Below, piece by piece: positions 42,969-52,581 of a DNA stretch of 59,071 nucleotides. Origin of the DNA: Streptomyces sp. Ncost-T10-10d (lineage in GTDB: Bacteria; Actinomycetota; Actinomycetes; Streptomycetales; Streptomycetaceae). The notes under the pieces were generated by a model. That model had not been told where the DNA came from, made no database searches, and was given only the letters and a program-made list of their open reading frames with translations. The DNA lies in the NCBI RefSeq assembly GCF_900091955.1, contig NZ_FMDF01000048.1:1-59071 (forward strand), read 5' to 3'. Every line of letters begins with the position of its first letter. Position 1 is the stretch's first letter. A program made the translations under genes and the position numbers.

Positions 42969-45900
42969 TCAGGACGCCGCTGTGTCGGCACCGGCGCGTT
43001 CGCGGCCCGCGGACAGCCGGCCGACGAGTTCCGCGGACCGGGTCCTGTACCGCGTCACGGATGCCATCTTGATCTCCTCGTAGCCACGCACGATGTCGGG
43101 CAGTGAGGCGATCTCGACGGCCAGGCCGTGGGCGTCCGTGTCGAGATTCCGGCAGACCTCGGTGATCGTGGCCTCGTACTCGACGACCAGGGCCCGTTCC
43201 GTGCGCCGCACGCGCGCCGCTCCGAAGGGGTCCAGGCGCGTGCCACGGAGCCTGCGCATCGCGGCGAGGGCTCGGAAGACCGGCTTGAACCAGGGGCCGA
43301 GTTCGATCTTGCGGTTCATGCCGAGTGCCCGCAGGACGGGCGGGTGGAGACGGTAGGACATCCGTGCGCCGTCCCCGAAGCGGGCCTTCACCTCTCGCTC
43401 CACCTCGGGGTCGAGGGAGAGCCGGGCCACCTCGTACTCGTCCTTGTACGCCATCAGCTTGTGCAGGTACCTGGCCACTGCCTCGGTGAGTGCGGTCGAG
43501 CCGGGGACACGCTCGCACTCGGTCCGGCGGACCTGTGCGACGAAACGGGCGTACCTCGTCGCGTAGGCGGCGTTCTGGTACGCGATGAGATCCGGTACGC
43601 GGACCTCCAGGAGCCGGGCGAGCTCCGACCCGGGGGTGGCTCCGACCAGTTCGAGGGTGTGCCGGGCCTCGGCGGACAGGCCACGCCCCGACTTCGCCGG
43701 GGTGACACGCCCCTCCAGGAGGTCGGCGAAGGCTCCGGGGGCGGCGACGGCCTGGCGGCCGAGACGGAACGCCTTGATGTTGGCTTCGGCCTTCACGCCG
43801 TTGAGGGTGATCGCCTCCTCGATGGCGTGGGCCGGCAGCGGCAGCCCGCCGGTCTGGTAGGCCACGCCGGTGAGCAGGAGATTGGCGAACTGGTCCTCGC
43901 CCAGCAGGTCGTTCGCGAGTCGGCGCGCGTCGAGGAAGACCGTGTCCTTGGCCTCTGCCCTGATCCGTTCCTTGAGAGGTTCGGCAGGCGGGAACGACGC
44001 CTCGGGGTCGATCACCATCTGTCCGGTCGGGACCTCTGCCGTGGAGACGACCGCCACCGTTCGCGCCGGGGCGGCCGCCGTCAGATGTCCGGGTTCCGCG
44101 GCGACGAGCAGGTCACAGCCGAGGTAGAGATCGCACTCGTCCCGGGCCGCCTTGCCGGCCTGTTCCGTCGCCTCCTTGGTGATTTTGATGTCGGAGACGA
44201 CCGCGCCGCCCTTCTGGGCCATGCCGGTCTGGTCGAGGGCCCGGACGTGCAGGCCCGCGAGCGAGGCCGCGGTGCTGAGGATCTGCGCGAGGGTGACCAC
44301 CCCGGAGCCTCCGACGCCTGTGATCCGGATGGTGTGGGAAGCCGGTACGACGGGGTCCGGATCGGGCAGCGCGGTGCCGTCCGGCATCGCGGCGGGAGTG
44401 AAATCGGTCTTTCCCCCGGCGGGGACGACGGTGAGGAAGGAGGGGCAGTCCCCCGCCAGACAGGCGTAGTCCTTGTTGCAGGAGGACTGATCGATCCGGG
44501 TCTTGCGGCCGTACTCGGTGTCGACGGGCTGCACGGAGAGGCAGTTGGACTGCTGTCCGCAGTCGCCGCACCCCTCGCACAGCCGCTCGTTGATCAACGC
44601 GCGCTCGGTGGGTTCGGGCACAAGGCCACGCTTGCGCTTGCGCCGGAGTTCCGTCGCGCATTCCTGGTCGTGGATGAGCAGGGTCACGCCGGGGGTCCGG
44701 GCAAGCACCTCCTGGGCCTCGGCCAGCCGGTCGCGGTGCCAGACGGCCACGCCCTTCGGAAGCGTGGCCTTCCGGTAGCGCTTGACGTCCTCGGTCGTAA
44801 CGATGATGCGCTCGACACCTTCCGCCAGCAGCCCTTGGGCGATCGCGGGCACGGGCATGACGCCGACGGGCTGCTGTCCGCCGGTCATCGCCACCGCCGA
44901 GTTGTGGAGCAGCTTGTACGTGACGTTCACCCCGGCCGAGACCGCCGCCCGGATGGCGAGACTTCCGGAGTGGTGGAAGGTGCCGTCGCCGAGATTCTGA
45001 ATCAGGTGGTCGCGTTCGAGGAACGGCTGCATACCGATCCACTGGGCGCCCTCGCCTCCCATCTGGGTCATGCCGATCACGTCCCCGGCCTGGGAAGGGT
45101 CCATGAGTGTGACCATGGCGTGGCAGCCGATCCCCGCCCGACGGCGGCGCCCTCGGGTGCCTTGGTCGAGAGGTTGTGGGGGCAGCCGGAACAGAAGTAG
45201 GGGGTGCGGCTCAGCACAGGCAGGAGTGGCAGCGGCCTGCGCCGGGCCGTCGCCCGAATGGTGTTCAACCAGCTCTGTACGGTGGGGAGTTCACCCAGTG
45301 CGTTCAGACGGGGCGCAAGCCGGGCGGCGACGGTGTCGGGGTCGAGTTCTCCGTCGAGGGGGAAGAGGACCGAACCGTCGGGTGCGCGCTTGCCGGAGAC
45401 GGACGGCTGGTCGCCGCGCCCGTAGAGCAGGTCCTTGAGGGCGGTCTCGATGAGCGGCCGCTTCTCCTCCACGACAACAATGTGCCGCAGCCCCCTCGCG
45501 AACCGCTCGACGATCGTGGGTTCCAGCGGATGGATCATGCCTAGGTGCAGCAGGCGCACACCGCGGCGCTCCAGTTCGGTTTCGTCGAGTCCGAGGATGC
45601 GCAGGGCCTGGCGGAGGTCGAGGAACGTCTTGCCTGCCGCGACGATGCCTATGCGGTCGTCGGGGGTCGTCCTGGTGATCCGGTTGAGGTTGTTGGCGAG
45701 GGCGTAGCGGCGGGCGATCTCGAGGCGGGCGCCGTCCCGGCTGCGTTCCAGGTCGCCGAGGGCCGGTTGCAGCATCCGGGTGCCGACGGTGTGGCGGTAC
45801 GGCACTCCGTCGGCCGTGAGGTCCGGGACGACCGGTGCGATCCGTCCGGCGCTCACGTCGACGGTGCCGGAACCGTCCGCGACCGCCGTCACGATTTTCA

Positions 45901-46513
45901 GCGCCACCCACAGGCCGGCTGCCCGGGACATCGCCACGCCGTGCAGTCCGAAGTCGAGCGCTTCCTGCGGGTCGGACGGGTAGAGCGTGGGCAGGCCCAG
46001 GTCGGCGAGGAGCAGTTCGGAGGCGCCGGGCACGGTCGACGACTTGGCGGCGGGGTCGTCGCCGACCAGGGCGAGTGCACCGCCGTCGGGGTGGGTGCCC
46101 ATCAGGTTGTTGTGCCGGATGGCGTCCGAGGCGCGGTCGAGGCCCGGGGACTTGCCGTACCAGATCGCGGTGATGCCGTCGACGCGCTTGTCCGGCTGCG
46201 CTGCGGCGAGTTGGGTGCCCTGGACGGCCGTCGCCGCGAGTTCCTCGTTGACGCCGGGGCGGAAGACGATGTCGTACTCGTCGAGAAGGGGGCGGCAACG
46301 GGCGAGCTCCATGTCGTATCCGGCGAGCGGCGAGCCCTCGTATCCGGAGATGAATCCCGCGGTGCTGCGGCCCTCGCGACGGTCGGCGCGGCGGATGTCG
46401 AGCGGCAGACGGGCGAGCGCCTGGATGCCCGTGAGGTGGAGGGTGCCCTCCTCGCGCACGTATCGGTCCTGAAGCGTGGGACGGGGGCCGGTTGCTTTCT
46501 GAGGGGTCACCAC
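42969..46513 (-). CDS. indolepyruvate ferredoxin oxidoreductase (one frameshift)
   Basis: The enzyme oxidatively decarboxylates aryl pyruvates to aryl-acyl-CoA with ferredoxin and thiamine diphosphate. The GTG start has GGAGG at good spacing. The N-terminal part (46513 to about 45140) contains FISGYEGSPLAGYDMEL, RPGVNEELAATAVQG, YGKSPGLDRA, and the CSGCPHN motif. At about 45130-45145 (GGGCGGGGATCGG) the frame must step back one base; the next part begins GIGCHAMVTLMDPSQ, then MTQMGGEGAQWIGMQPF, NLGDGTFHHSGSLA, the iron-sulfur motif CEGCGDCGQQSNC, and the gamma domain GVGGSGVVTLAQIL. Together about 1180 residues, the normal length of the fused bacterial enzyme. The break is a one-base deletion or sequencing error. 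Confidence 0.88.
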
Positions 46514-46870
46514 TGTGTTTCCTCCGGGGGCATCTGTGGTTGTCGGGGCGGGCGAGGAGTCGGTCCCGTACGAGGGGGGCGGCGGCCGAGGCGGCCGTGT
46601 CGGCAGGGCGCAGCCGCGATGTGTGGGGCGGGACGGCGGGCGTCGGCCGGCACAGGTCGGCGCTGGTCGATACCGGTCGGCGTCGGCCGGAGCCGAGGCA
46701 TCCGTGGGGCAGGTGTGGCAGACCCGGCGACCGAACTCGGCCTTCCGGGCCGGAAGGCTGCGGCGAAGAGACTCCGGGCGGGGGCCGGGAGCGCCGGGCT
46801 CGCGGCCCGGCGCTCCGCTCGCGGTCCGCGCCGCAACAGCGCCTGTCTTTCGGAGCGGACCGAACCGGCC
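46514..46870. other. intergenic region between the hydroxylase and oxidoreductase genes
   Basis: No gene is recognised. The sequence is very GC-rich with many CCGG-type short repeats, but I see no clear operator or long hairpin. The oxidoreductase leader (GGAGGAAACACA) is at its left end. Confidence 0.5.
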
Positions 46871-48535
46871 CTAGGAGGGCCCGCCCGCGTCGAGCAGGGC
46901 GGCGAGCGCGGACGCAGGGGTTGATCCCTCGGCGCTGTGCCACGCGATGTGGCCGTCCGGTCGGACGAGGAGTGCTCCGTCCTCACCGATCCTGAGCAGT
47001 TTCGGACAGTAGCCGTCCGGGCTGGTGACATCCCGGCCGATCACGACGGTCTGTTTGGCCACGCCTTCCCCGGTCTCCGCGAAGGCATCGGCCCAGGCGG
47101 CTCCCTCGGGCCCAGTGATGAGGGTGAAGCCCGGCATGAGGAGGTCGTGCGTCGACACCCGTTCCTCGTCACGTTCGACCCAAGCGTGCGGAAGTCGCGC
47201 GCCGCGGACGGCAGTCGGTGTGTAGTCGGTGGCCGAGAGCGGGGCTCCGACGGCGTGTCGGCTCGCCCCGTAGATGTATCCGATCTCCTGGTTGAGCGCG
47301 TCGAAGTGCGGGCGCTGCAGAGGAACGGCTTCGGCGATCCGCCTGCGTTCCGCCGCGGCGACCGACGGGTCCGGGCTTTCGAGGCGTGCCGCGATGCCGG
47401 CCGTCTCGGGCCCTATGCCGACCTCGGCCATTCTCATGGCGTTGAGCACGCTGTGGCGAGCATGGTCGACGGCGACCGGGCGCCGTTCACGCTCGTAACT
47501 GTCGAGCAGGGCGTCGGAGGCGCAGCCCGCCAGCACGGCGGCGAGTTTCCAGCCGAGGTTGTCCGCGTCGGCGAGGCCGCTGTTCATGCCCAGGCCGCCT
47601 GTCGGCGGGAACTGGTGCGCCGCGTCGCCGACGAGGAGGACACGGCCGCTGCGGTAGGTCTCGGCGGTCCTGGCCGTCATGGTCCACGGCCCCACGGAGC
47701 GGATGTCCACGTCGAGTTCGGTGGTTCCGACGGCGTCCCGGATGATCTGGGCGCACCGTTCGGGCGGGTAGTCCCGCGGCGATTCGGCAGCCGGGTCGAA
47801 GCTCCGCTGGAAGGTCCACCGGCGAACGCCGTCCATCCCGATGAGGAGCCCCGGGGAGGCGCTGTTGATCAGCCAGATCAGCAGGGCGGGATCCTGCCCC
47901 GTCCATGGGGACAGGTCGGCGTGGAAGTAGATGTTCAGCTGGTGGCCGAGGACCGGAGAGCCGTCCATCGCGATGCCGAGCTTGTCGCGCGTGCCCCCGG
48001 TCGCCCCGTCCGCCGCCACGGCATAACGGGTGCGCAGGATCTGCCGCTTGCCCACGCCTTCCACGGTGACGTCGACCGAATCGCCATGGTCCGTCACCTC
48101 CACGACGGGGGTGCTGTAGTGGACGGTGGCCATGCCCTGGGCGAGGACGGCGTCGAGGAGGTGCCGCTGCACACGGTCCTGGGCGCAGGAGGTGAGCTTC
48201 TCGGCGGAGGCGTGGACCCGGCGCAGGAGTTGGTCCTCCGGCCCTTCGACGAGGTCGATCCGGCCCAGGGGTTCCCCGGCGAGGGTCTGTTTCCACAGGA
48301 TCGTGCCGGCCCGCACCGGGTCGACCGCGTCCGCGCGGACGGCATCCGCGATGCCCCAGGTGCGGAACAGTTCCATGGACCGGGTATTGACGACGTGGGC
48401 CCGAGGGTGCGGATTGACCCCGTCGTACTGTTCGAAGACCGTGCTGCGGACGCCATGCCGGCCCAGTACCAGCGCGGTGGCCAGGCCCACGGGGCCGGCT
48501 CCGATGATGACGACCGGGGTGTCGATGGCGGTCAT
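46871..48535 (-). CDS. FAD-dependent aromatic hydroxylase (PheA/TfdB family)
   Basis: The ATG at 48535 overlaps the stop of the upstream dioxygenase gene as ATGA, so translation is coupled. The 554-residue protein is a class A flavoprotein monooxygenase: FAD fold VVIIGAGPVGLATALVLGRH, the DG motif AVAADGATGGTRDKLG, and the GD motif VLLVGDAAHQFPPTGGLGMN. A C-terminal thioredoxin-like domain (LITGPEGAAW through LLVRPDGHIAWHS) is usual in MhpA/TfdB-type hydroxylases. It should ortho-hydroxylate a phenolic substrate to a catechol-type product with NAD(P)H and oxygen. Control by the TetR protein at 49145 is predicted from operators at 49083-49137. Confidence 0.92.
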   Translation of the reverse strand: MTAIDTPVVIIGAGPVGLATALVLGRHGVRSTVFEQYDGVNPHPRAHVVNTRSMELFRTWGIADAVRADAVDPVRAGTILWKQTLAGEPLGRIDLVEGPEDQLLRRVHASAEKLTSCAQDRVQRHLLDAVLAQGMATVHYSTPVVEVTDHGDSVDVTVEGVGKRQILRTRYAVAADGATGGTRDKLGIAMDGSPVLGHQLNIYFHADLSPWTGQDPALLIWLINSASPGLLIGMDGVRRWTFQRSFDPAAESPRDYPPERCAQIIRDAVGTTELDVDIRSVGPWTMTARTAETYRSGRVLLVGDAAHQFPPTGGLGMNSGLADADNLGWKLAAVLAGCASDALLDSYERERRPVAVDHARHSVLNAMRMAEVGIGPETAGIAARLESPDPSVAAAERRRIAEAVPLQRPHFDALNQEIGYIYGASRHAVGAPLSATDYTPTAVRGARLPHAWVERDEERVSTHDLLMPGFTLITGPEGAAWADAFAETGEGVAKQTVVIGRDVTSPDGYCPKLLRIGEDGALLVRPDGHIAWHSAEGSTPASALAALLDAGGPS

Positions 48536-49047
48536 GAGCGCCTGACCAGTTCGGCGAAGGATTCGCCCGAATCGAAGCGGCGCACCAGGTCGTCGGGGTC
48601 GAACTCGACGCCGATCGGATTGGCTTCGAAGGCTCCGGACCGGAACCACTCGTCGAGGGCTTCCTCGGTGGCGAAGTTATCGATCTGGAGTTCGATGTGA
48701 TTGCCGTCGGGATCCTCGAAGTACATCGAGGTGGTCGGACCGTGGTTGATGCACCAGAAGGGGAGGATGCCGTCCCCCTTCAGCCGTTGGTACGTGCCGA
48801 GCAGATCGCCGATCGCGGCGTAGGTGAATGCCGCGTGATGCAGACCGGTGTGCGCGTCCGTCGGGCGCTCGGACGCTCCGGTGGCGACCAGCGCGACACG
48901 GTGGTGTTCGTCGTCGTAGGTCAGGAAGGCGAGGGCGTCATTGGCAAAGGTGACGCGGCCTTCGAGAACGCGTAGGTACCACTCGGTCATGACCGGCAGA
49001 CGGCCGGTACGCAGGACGATGTGGGCGAGTTTGCCTGGAGAAGCCAT
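48532..49047 (-). CDS. VOC family ring-cleavage dioxygenase
   Basis: The ATG follows AGGAGG. The 171-residue protein has the two beta-alpha-beta-beta-beta modules of the vicinal oxygen chelate superfamily; metal ligands are probably the His of LAHIVLRTG, the His of GLHHAAFTY and the Glu of GNHIELQID, the 2-His-1-Glu set of extradiol dioxygenases. FEDPDGNHIELQ is the typical second-module signature. Size matches small single-domain extradiol enzymes. It is the first gene of an operon with the FAD hydroxylase, and the two would act in sequence: hydroxylation, then ring cleavage. Confidence 0.88.
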   Translation of the reverse strand: MASPGKLAHIVLRTGRLPVMTEWYLRVLEGRVTFANDALAFLTYDDEHHRVALVATGASERPTDAHTGLHHAAFTYAAIGDLLGTYQRLKGDGILPFWCINHGPTTSMYFEDPDGNHIELQIDNFATEEALDEWFRSGAFEANPIGVEFDPDDLVRRFDSGESFAELVRRS

Positions 49048-49082
49048 GGGACAGCGACCTCCTCATCGAGGGCATGACAGCC

Positions 49083-49137
49083 CTCTTGGCTGCCATACAA
49101 GAGAACCTTAGGCAAGCTCTTGTATGGCAGTCAAGAG
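49083..49137. promoter_or_regulatory. paired TetR operators in the dioxygenase promoter
   Basis: Two copies of CTCTTG-N9-CAAGAG, at 49083-49103 and 49117-49137, are arranged as mirror images: CTGCCATACAAGAG (49090-49103) and CTCTTGTATGGCAG (49117-49130) are exact complements. They lie 36 to 90 bases upstream of the dioxygenase start. The same motif occurs twice at 49786-49829. Confidence 0.8.
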
Positions 49138-49144
49138 ATCGCGT

Positions 49145-49711
49145 TCAGCGCGTCGCCGCGACGGCCACCAGCGCCTCCATGAGGAGGTCGATGAACTCTT
49201 CGGTCGGCCGGTCCAACTCCCGGGCACTGACCAGCAGCCCCTCGAACAGCACATGCGCCATGTCCGCCACGGGTGCGATGTCGGCCCCCTCGGACAGCCG
49301 GCTCGCGACGGCCGCCAGAAGGCGGCCCTCCAGCCAGTCCCGCATACGGGAGTAGACGTCGGCGAGGGCCGGCGACTCGTCCATGCGGTCGTACGCCTCC
49401 CGGTGCAGTCCGCGATACGGCTCCAGGTCGGCAAGGAACGTCACCAGCTGCCGCCGTGGATCACCCCCGATCACGGGGTCCACCTCGACATGCTCCCGCT
49501 CACGCAGGAAGAGGCGGTCCAGGGCGGCGGCGAACAGGTCGTCCTTGGTCGGGAAGTACCAGCGCACGGCATTGGCCGCAACGCCGGCCGCCTTGCCGAC
49601 CTCGGCCAGACTGGTCCCCTTGTACCCCTGGACGGCGAAGAGCTCCCAGGCACTGTCGACCAGGACGGCCTCGCGCTCGGCTTTCGGGATCTGCTGACGG
49701 TTCCGTGGCAT
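49145..49711 (-). CDS. TetR family repressor of the aromatic module
   Basis: The ATG at 49711 begins PRNRQQIPKAEREAVLVDSA; a longer frame upstream is not conserved in character. The 188-residue protein has the TetR helix-turn-helix (LAEVGKAAGVAANAVRWYFP, followed by TKDDLFAAALDRL) and a helical ligand-binding C-terminus. It lies between two pairs of one operator, CTCTTG-N9-CAAGAG: one pair in front of the dioxygenase-hydroxylase operon, the other upstream of its own gene and the divergent FAH-type gene. Autorepression and repression of both arms until an aromatic ligand binds is the likely scheme. Confidence 0.92.
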   Translation of the reverse strand: MPRNRQQIPKAEREAVLVDSAWELFAVQGYKGTSLAEVGKAAGVAANAVRWYFPTKDDLFAAALDRLFLREREHVEVDPVIGGDPRRQLVTFLADLEPYRGLHREAYDRMDESPALADVYSRMRDWLEGRLLAAVASRLSEGADIAPVADMAHVLFEGLLVSARELDRPTEEFIDLLMEALVAVAATR

Positions 49712-49785
49712 AGCAACCAAGCCTAGGCGGCGCACCCTCGCCCCCATCCCCGGCATCGGGGAACACCGACCCGGCAGCCGATGAA

Positions 49786-49829
49786 CTCTTGACTCCGGAA
49801 CAAGAACACTCTTGACTCATGACCAAGAG
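49786..49829. promoter_or_regulatory. paired TetR operators in the tetR/FAH divergent promoter
   Basis: CTCTTG-N9-CAAGAA at 49786-49806 and CTCTTG-N9-CAAGAG at 49809-49829 lie side by side, 23 bases apart start to start, between the TetR gene and the FAH-type gene. Two turns of helix apart, they would let two dimers bind the same face. Confidence 0.8.
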
Positions 49830-49858
49830 AAGGTGTCCTCAACACGCGGGAGTCCGTG

Positions 49859-50749
49859 ATGCGCCTGTACAGCACAGCCCTGGGCATCGCCAGGGAGGAG
49901 AGCCCCGGCGAGCTCTCCGTACTCGACCTCCCCTTCGACGACCTGGGCGCCCTCCTGCACGGACCGGGTATCGCCGCCGCGCGCGCGGCGACGGTCGTCC
50001 GGCGGGTCGCTCTCGACGAGGTCCGGGTGCACGCCCCCGTTGCCCGGCCCGGGAAGATCCTGATCGTCGGCCTCAACTACCGCAGCCACGCCGAGGAGGC
50101 GCTGGAGATGTTCGCCGCGATGGGGCGGCCCGGCATCACCCTGCCGACGGAGCCGAATTTCCAGGTGGTCGCCGGATCCGCGGTCACCGCCCCGGGCGCG
50201 GACATCCGCCTGCCGGCCGTCGCGGCCGGCCAGGTCGACTACGAGGGCGAGGTGGCCGCCGTGATCGGCAGGCCCGCGAGCGCCGTCTGCGCCGCCGATG
50301 CGGAGAGCCATCTCGCCGGCCTGACCATCGCCAACGATGTCTCCGCGCGCGATATCCAGCAGCGCGCCATGTCGGGCGATCCGACCGCGTCCATCGGCGT
50401 GGCCAAGAGCTTCGACACCTTCAAGCCGCTCGGCCCCTGCCTGGTCACCCCGGACGAGTTCGCCGACCCACTCGACCTGAGGCTGCGCACCCTGGTCAAC
50501 GGTGACGTACGCCAGGACGACCGCACCAGCAGCTTCATCCACGGCGTGGCCGGGCTGATCTCCTACCTCTCCCGCTACCAGACCCTCGAACCCGGAGACG
50601 TGATCCTCACGGGAACACCGCGCGGCGCCGGCGTCTTCTCCGGTCGCCATCTGCGCCCGGGCGATGTCGTCGAGGTCGAGGTCGAAAACATCGGCACGCT
50701 CCGCAACCGCGTGACGACCGCCCCCGAGGACGGGAGCACGGGCGCATGA
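49859..50749 (+). CDS. fumarylacetoacetate hydrolase family protein
   Basis: ATG 49859 is chosen because GGGAG lies six bases upstream; a GTG one codon earlier is too close. The 296-residue enzyme has the FAH fold: ILIVGLNYRSHAEEA, the metal ligands in VDYEGEVAAVIGR (two Glu) and the Asp of IANDVSARDIQQR, KSFDTFKPLGPCLV, and the tail LEPGDVILTGTPRGAGVF. Family members hydrolyse C-C bonds of ring-cleavage products or hydrate or decarboxylate them. With the hydroxylase and dioxygenase under the same TetR operators, it should process the ring-fission product. Confidence 0.9.
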   Translation: MRLYSTALGIAREESPGELSVLDLPFDDLGALLHGPGIAAARAATVVRRVALDEVRVHAPVARPGKILIVGLNYRSHAEEALEMFAAMGRPGITLPTEPNFQVVAGSAVTAPGADIRLPAVAAGQVDYEGEVAAVIGRPASAVCAADAESHLAGLTIANDVSARDIQQRAMSGDPTASIGVAKSFDTFKPLGPCLVTPDEFADPLDLRLRTLVNGDVRQDDRTSSFIHGVAGLISYLSRYQTLEPGDVILTGTPRGAGVFSGRHLRPGDVVEVEVENIGTLRNRVTTAPEDGSTGA

Positions 50750-50895
50750 CCGGCAGGACACACCGTACGAGCCGCTCCTCCCCGACGGCGGCGTCACCGG
50801 GCTGATACCGCTCAATGCGGGCAGCACCGAACCGGGCGGGCGGCGGGACTGAACCGCGTACCGCCCTGCCCCCCCCCGGAAACGACGCGCGTGGA

Positions 50896-51858
50896 TCAGG
50901 AGTAGAAGTTGCGCTGCCACCGGTGCTTGGCCATCAGGGCGAGCTGGTCGGCGGTGAGCGCACGCCCGTCGCTCACCGCCGTGTTGCGCTCGACGTTGCG
51001 TACGGTGCGCATGCCGGGGATGACGGTGGAGACCGCCGGCGAACTCAGTACGAACCGCAACGCGTTCTCAGCGACCTCATCGGGTGCGATGCCGAGGTCG
51101 GCGACGATCGCGGCCACCCGCTGTTCGACCTGGGCCGGCCGGTCGTCGCGGAAGTAGCGGTTGCGCCAGTCGCCCTCGGGGAACGTCGTACCGGCGGTGA
51201 TCCGGCCGGTGAGGCCGCCCTCGTCCAGCGCGACCCGCACGATGACACCGACGCCGTGCTCCTCACAGGCGGGCAGCAGCGCGTCGGCGGGCGCCTGGTC
51301 GAAGAGGTTGTAGATGACCTGCACGCTGTCCACGGCACCGCTGCGTACCAGGGCCAGCGCGTTGTGGGGCTGGTGGTCGTTGATGGAGACACCGAACAGG
51401 CGGATCTTCCCCTCCTGCTTCAGTTCGGCGATCGTCTCCAGCCAGTCGCCTCGGCCGACCCAGTCATCGCTCCAGACGTGGAACTGCACTACGTCGAAAT
51501 GGTCCAGGCCGCTGATGCGCAGACTGGTCTCCAGGCTTGCGCGGATGTGCTCGCCCGGAAACGTCTCGGCCGGGTCCAGACCGTCGGGCGCCGGCCACAT
51601 TCCGTTCCTCGGCGGCACCTTGGTGGCGACGAGCACCTCGTCGGCCCGCTCGCGGACGACCCGGCCGACGATTCGCTCGCTCTCCCCGTAGCCGCGGGCG
51701 GTGTCGACGAAGTTCACGCCGAGGTCGATGGCCCGGTGCAGGGCGCGTACGGATTCGTCCTCCGTGGCACCCACCCAGGCGGACTCACCGATGCCCCAGG
51801 CGCCGTAACCGATCTCGGAGACGGACACTCCACTGCGTCCCAGCTCGCGATAGCGCAC
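50896..51858 (-). CDS. aldo/keto reductase
   Basis: The GTG at 51858 has GGAGGG five bases upstream and precedes RYRELGRSGVSVSEIGYGAW. The 320-residue TIM-barrel protein has the AKR catalytic set: Asp and Tyr in NFVDTARGYGESERIVG, Lys in VLVATKVPP, His in FDVVQFHVWSDDW, and the NADP site near VSTVIPGMRTVRNVERN. It reduces aldehydes or ketones with NADPH; the substrate is unknown. The gene ends 146 bases after the FAH-type gene, convergent with it. Confidence 0.92.
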   Translation of the reverse strand: MRYRELGRSGVSVSEIGYGAWGIGESAWVGATEDESVRALHRAIDLGVNFVDTARGYGESERIVGRVVRERADEVLVATKVPPRNGMWPAPDGLDPAETFPGEHIRASLETSLRISGLDHFDVVQFHVWSDDWVGRGDWLETIAELKQEGKIRLFGVSINDHQPHNALALVRSGAVDSVQVIYNLFDQAPADALLPACEEHGVGVIVRVALDEGGLTGRITAGTTFPEGDWRNRYFRDDRPAQVEQRVAAIVADLGIAPDEVAENALRFVLSSPAVSTVIPGMRTVRNVERNTAVSDGRALTADQLALMAKHRWQRNFYS

Positions 51859-52055
51859 AATCACCCTCCACGTCATGGTCCTCGCCCTGGACGGGCCGAG
51901 GCCTCCGGCAGGAATCACGACGACGATAGGCGACCGGGGCGGCGTGGTCAGGCGGGTTTCCGCGTCAATGCGGAGGTGCAGGTGCCCGCGATGCCCGCGC
52001 GCTCCGCACCGGATCGTGTGACGTCCGAAACCGCGGAAGACCGCTTTCACAGGCC

Positions 52056-52560
52056 TGCGGGCAAGCGCCGACGCCCTGGCCCGAGGCCCAGAAGGAGGCC
52101 ATCGAGAAGGTCTCGGCCGTGATCTGCCGGACCCATGGCTGGAGCGGGCGTTCCGTCATCGGTCACGGGGAGTGGCAGCCGGGCAGGCAGGACCCGCGCG
52201 GCTTCACAATGGGCGGCATGCGTTCCCGCATCGCCGACCGCCTGCGGAGCCACAAGCCGGGCGGTGGCGGAAGCCCTGAACCGCCGACCGAGCCGCGGCC
52301 CGAGTACGAGCCGTTCCCCGGCTCGGCCTTCTTCCCGGCCGGCCGCCACGACGAGCGGATAACTGCCCTGGGCAAGCGCCTGGTCGCGGAGGGCTGCGGC
52401 CGTTACGAGGGCCCCGGCCCGAGTGGACCGACGCGGACCGCAAGTCCCGCGCGGTGTGGCAGCACAAGCTCGGCTACCGGGGCAAGGACGCGGACGGCGT
52501 GCCGGGCAAGGCCGGTTGGGACAGGCCGAGGGTGCCGGCGTCGCGGTCGGGCAGCCGGAC
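52056..52560 (+). pseudogene. cell-wall amidase/peptidoglycan-binding protein remnant
   Basis: The translation reads EAIEKVSAVICRTHGW, then GRSVIGHGEWQPGRQDPRGF, a linker rich in Pro and Glu, and FPGSAFFPAGRHDERITALG, as in Streptomyces and phage peptidoglycan hydrolases with a C-terminal peptidoglycan-binding domain. At about 52420 the frame must step back one base to continue EWTDADRKSRAVWQHKLGYRG and DADGVPGKAGWD. The N-terminal two thirds, with most of the catalytic site, are missing. The intact form resembles phage endolysins, so a prophage origin is possible. The region 51859-52055 before it holds only the aldo/keto reductase promoter. Confidence 0.75.
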
Positions 52561-52581
52561 CGCCGCCGACGGCGGCAGCTC

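Noticed and set aside
49090..49130. 14-bp inverted repeat considered as a terminator for the TetR gene
   Set aside because: The arms contain two full CTCTTG-N9-CAAGAG motifs that recur upstream of the divergent gene, so operator function explains it better.
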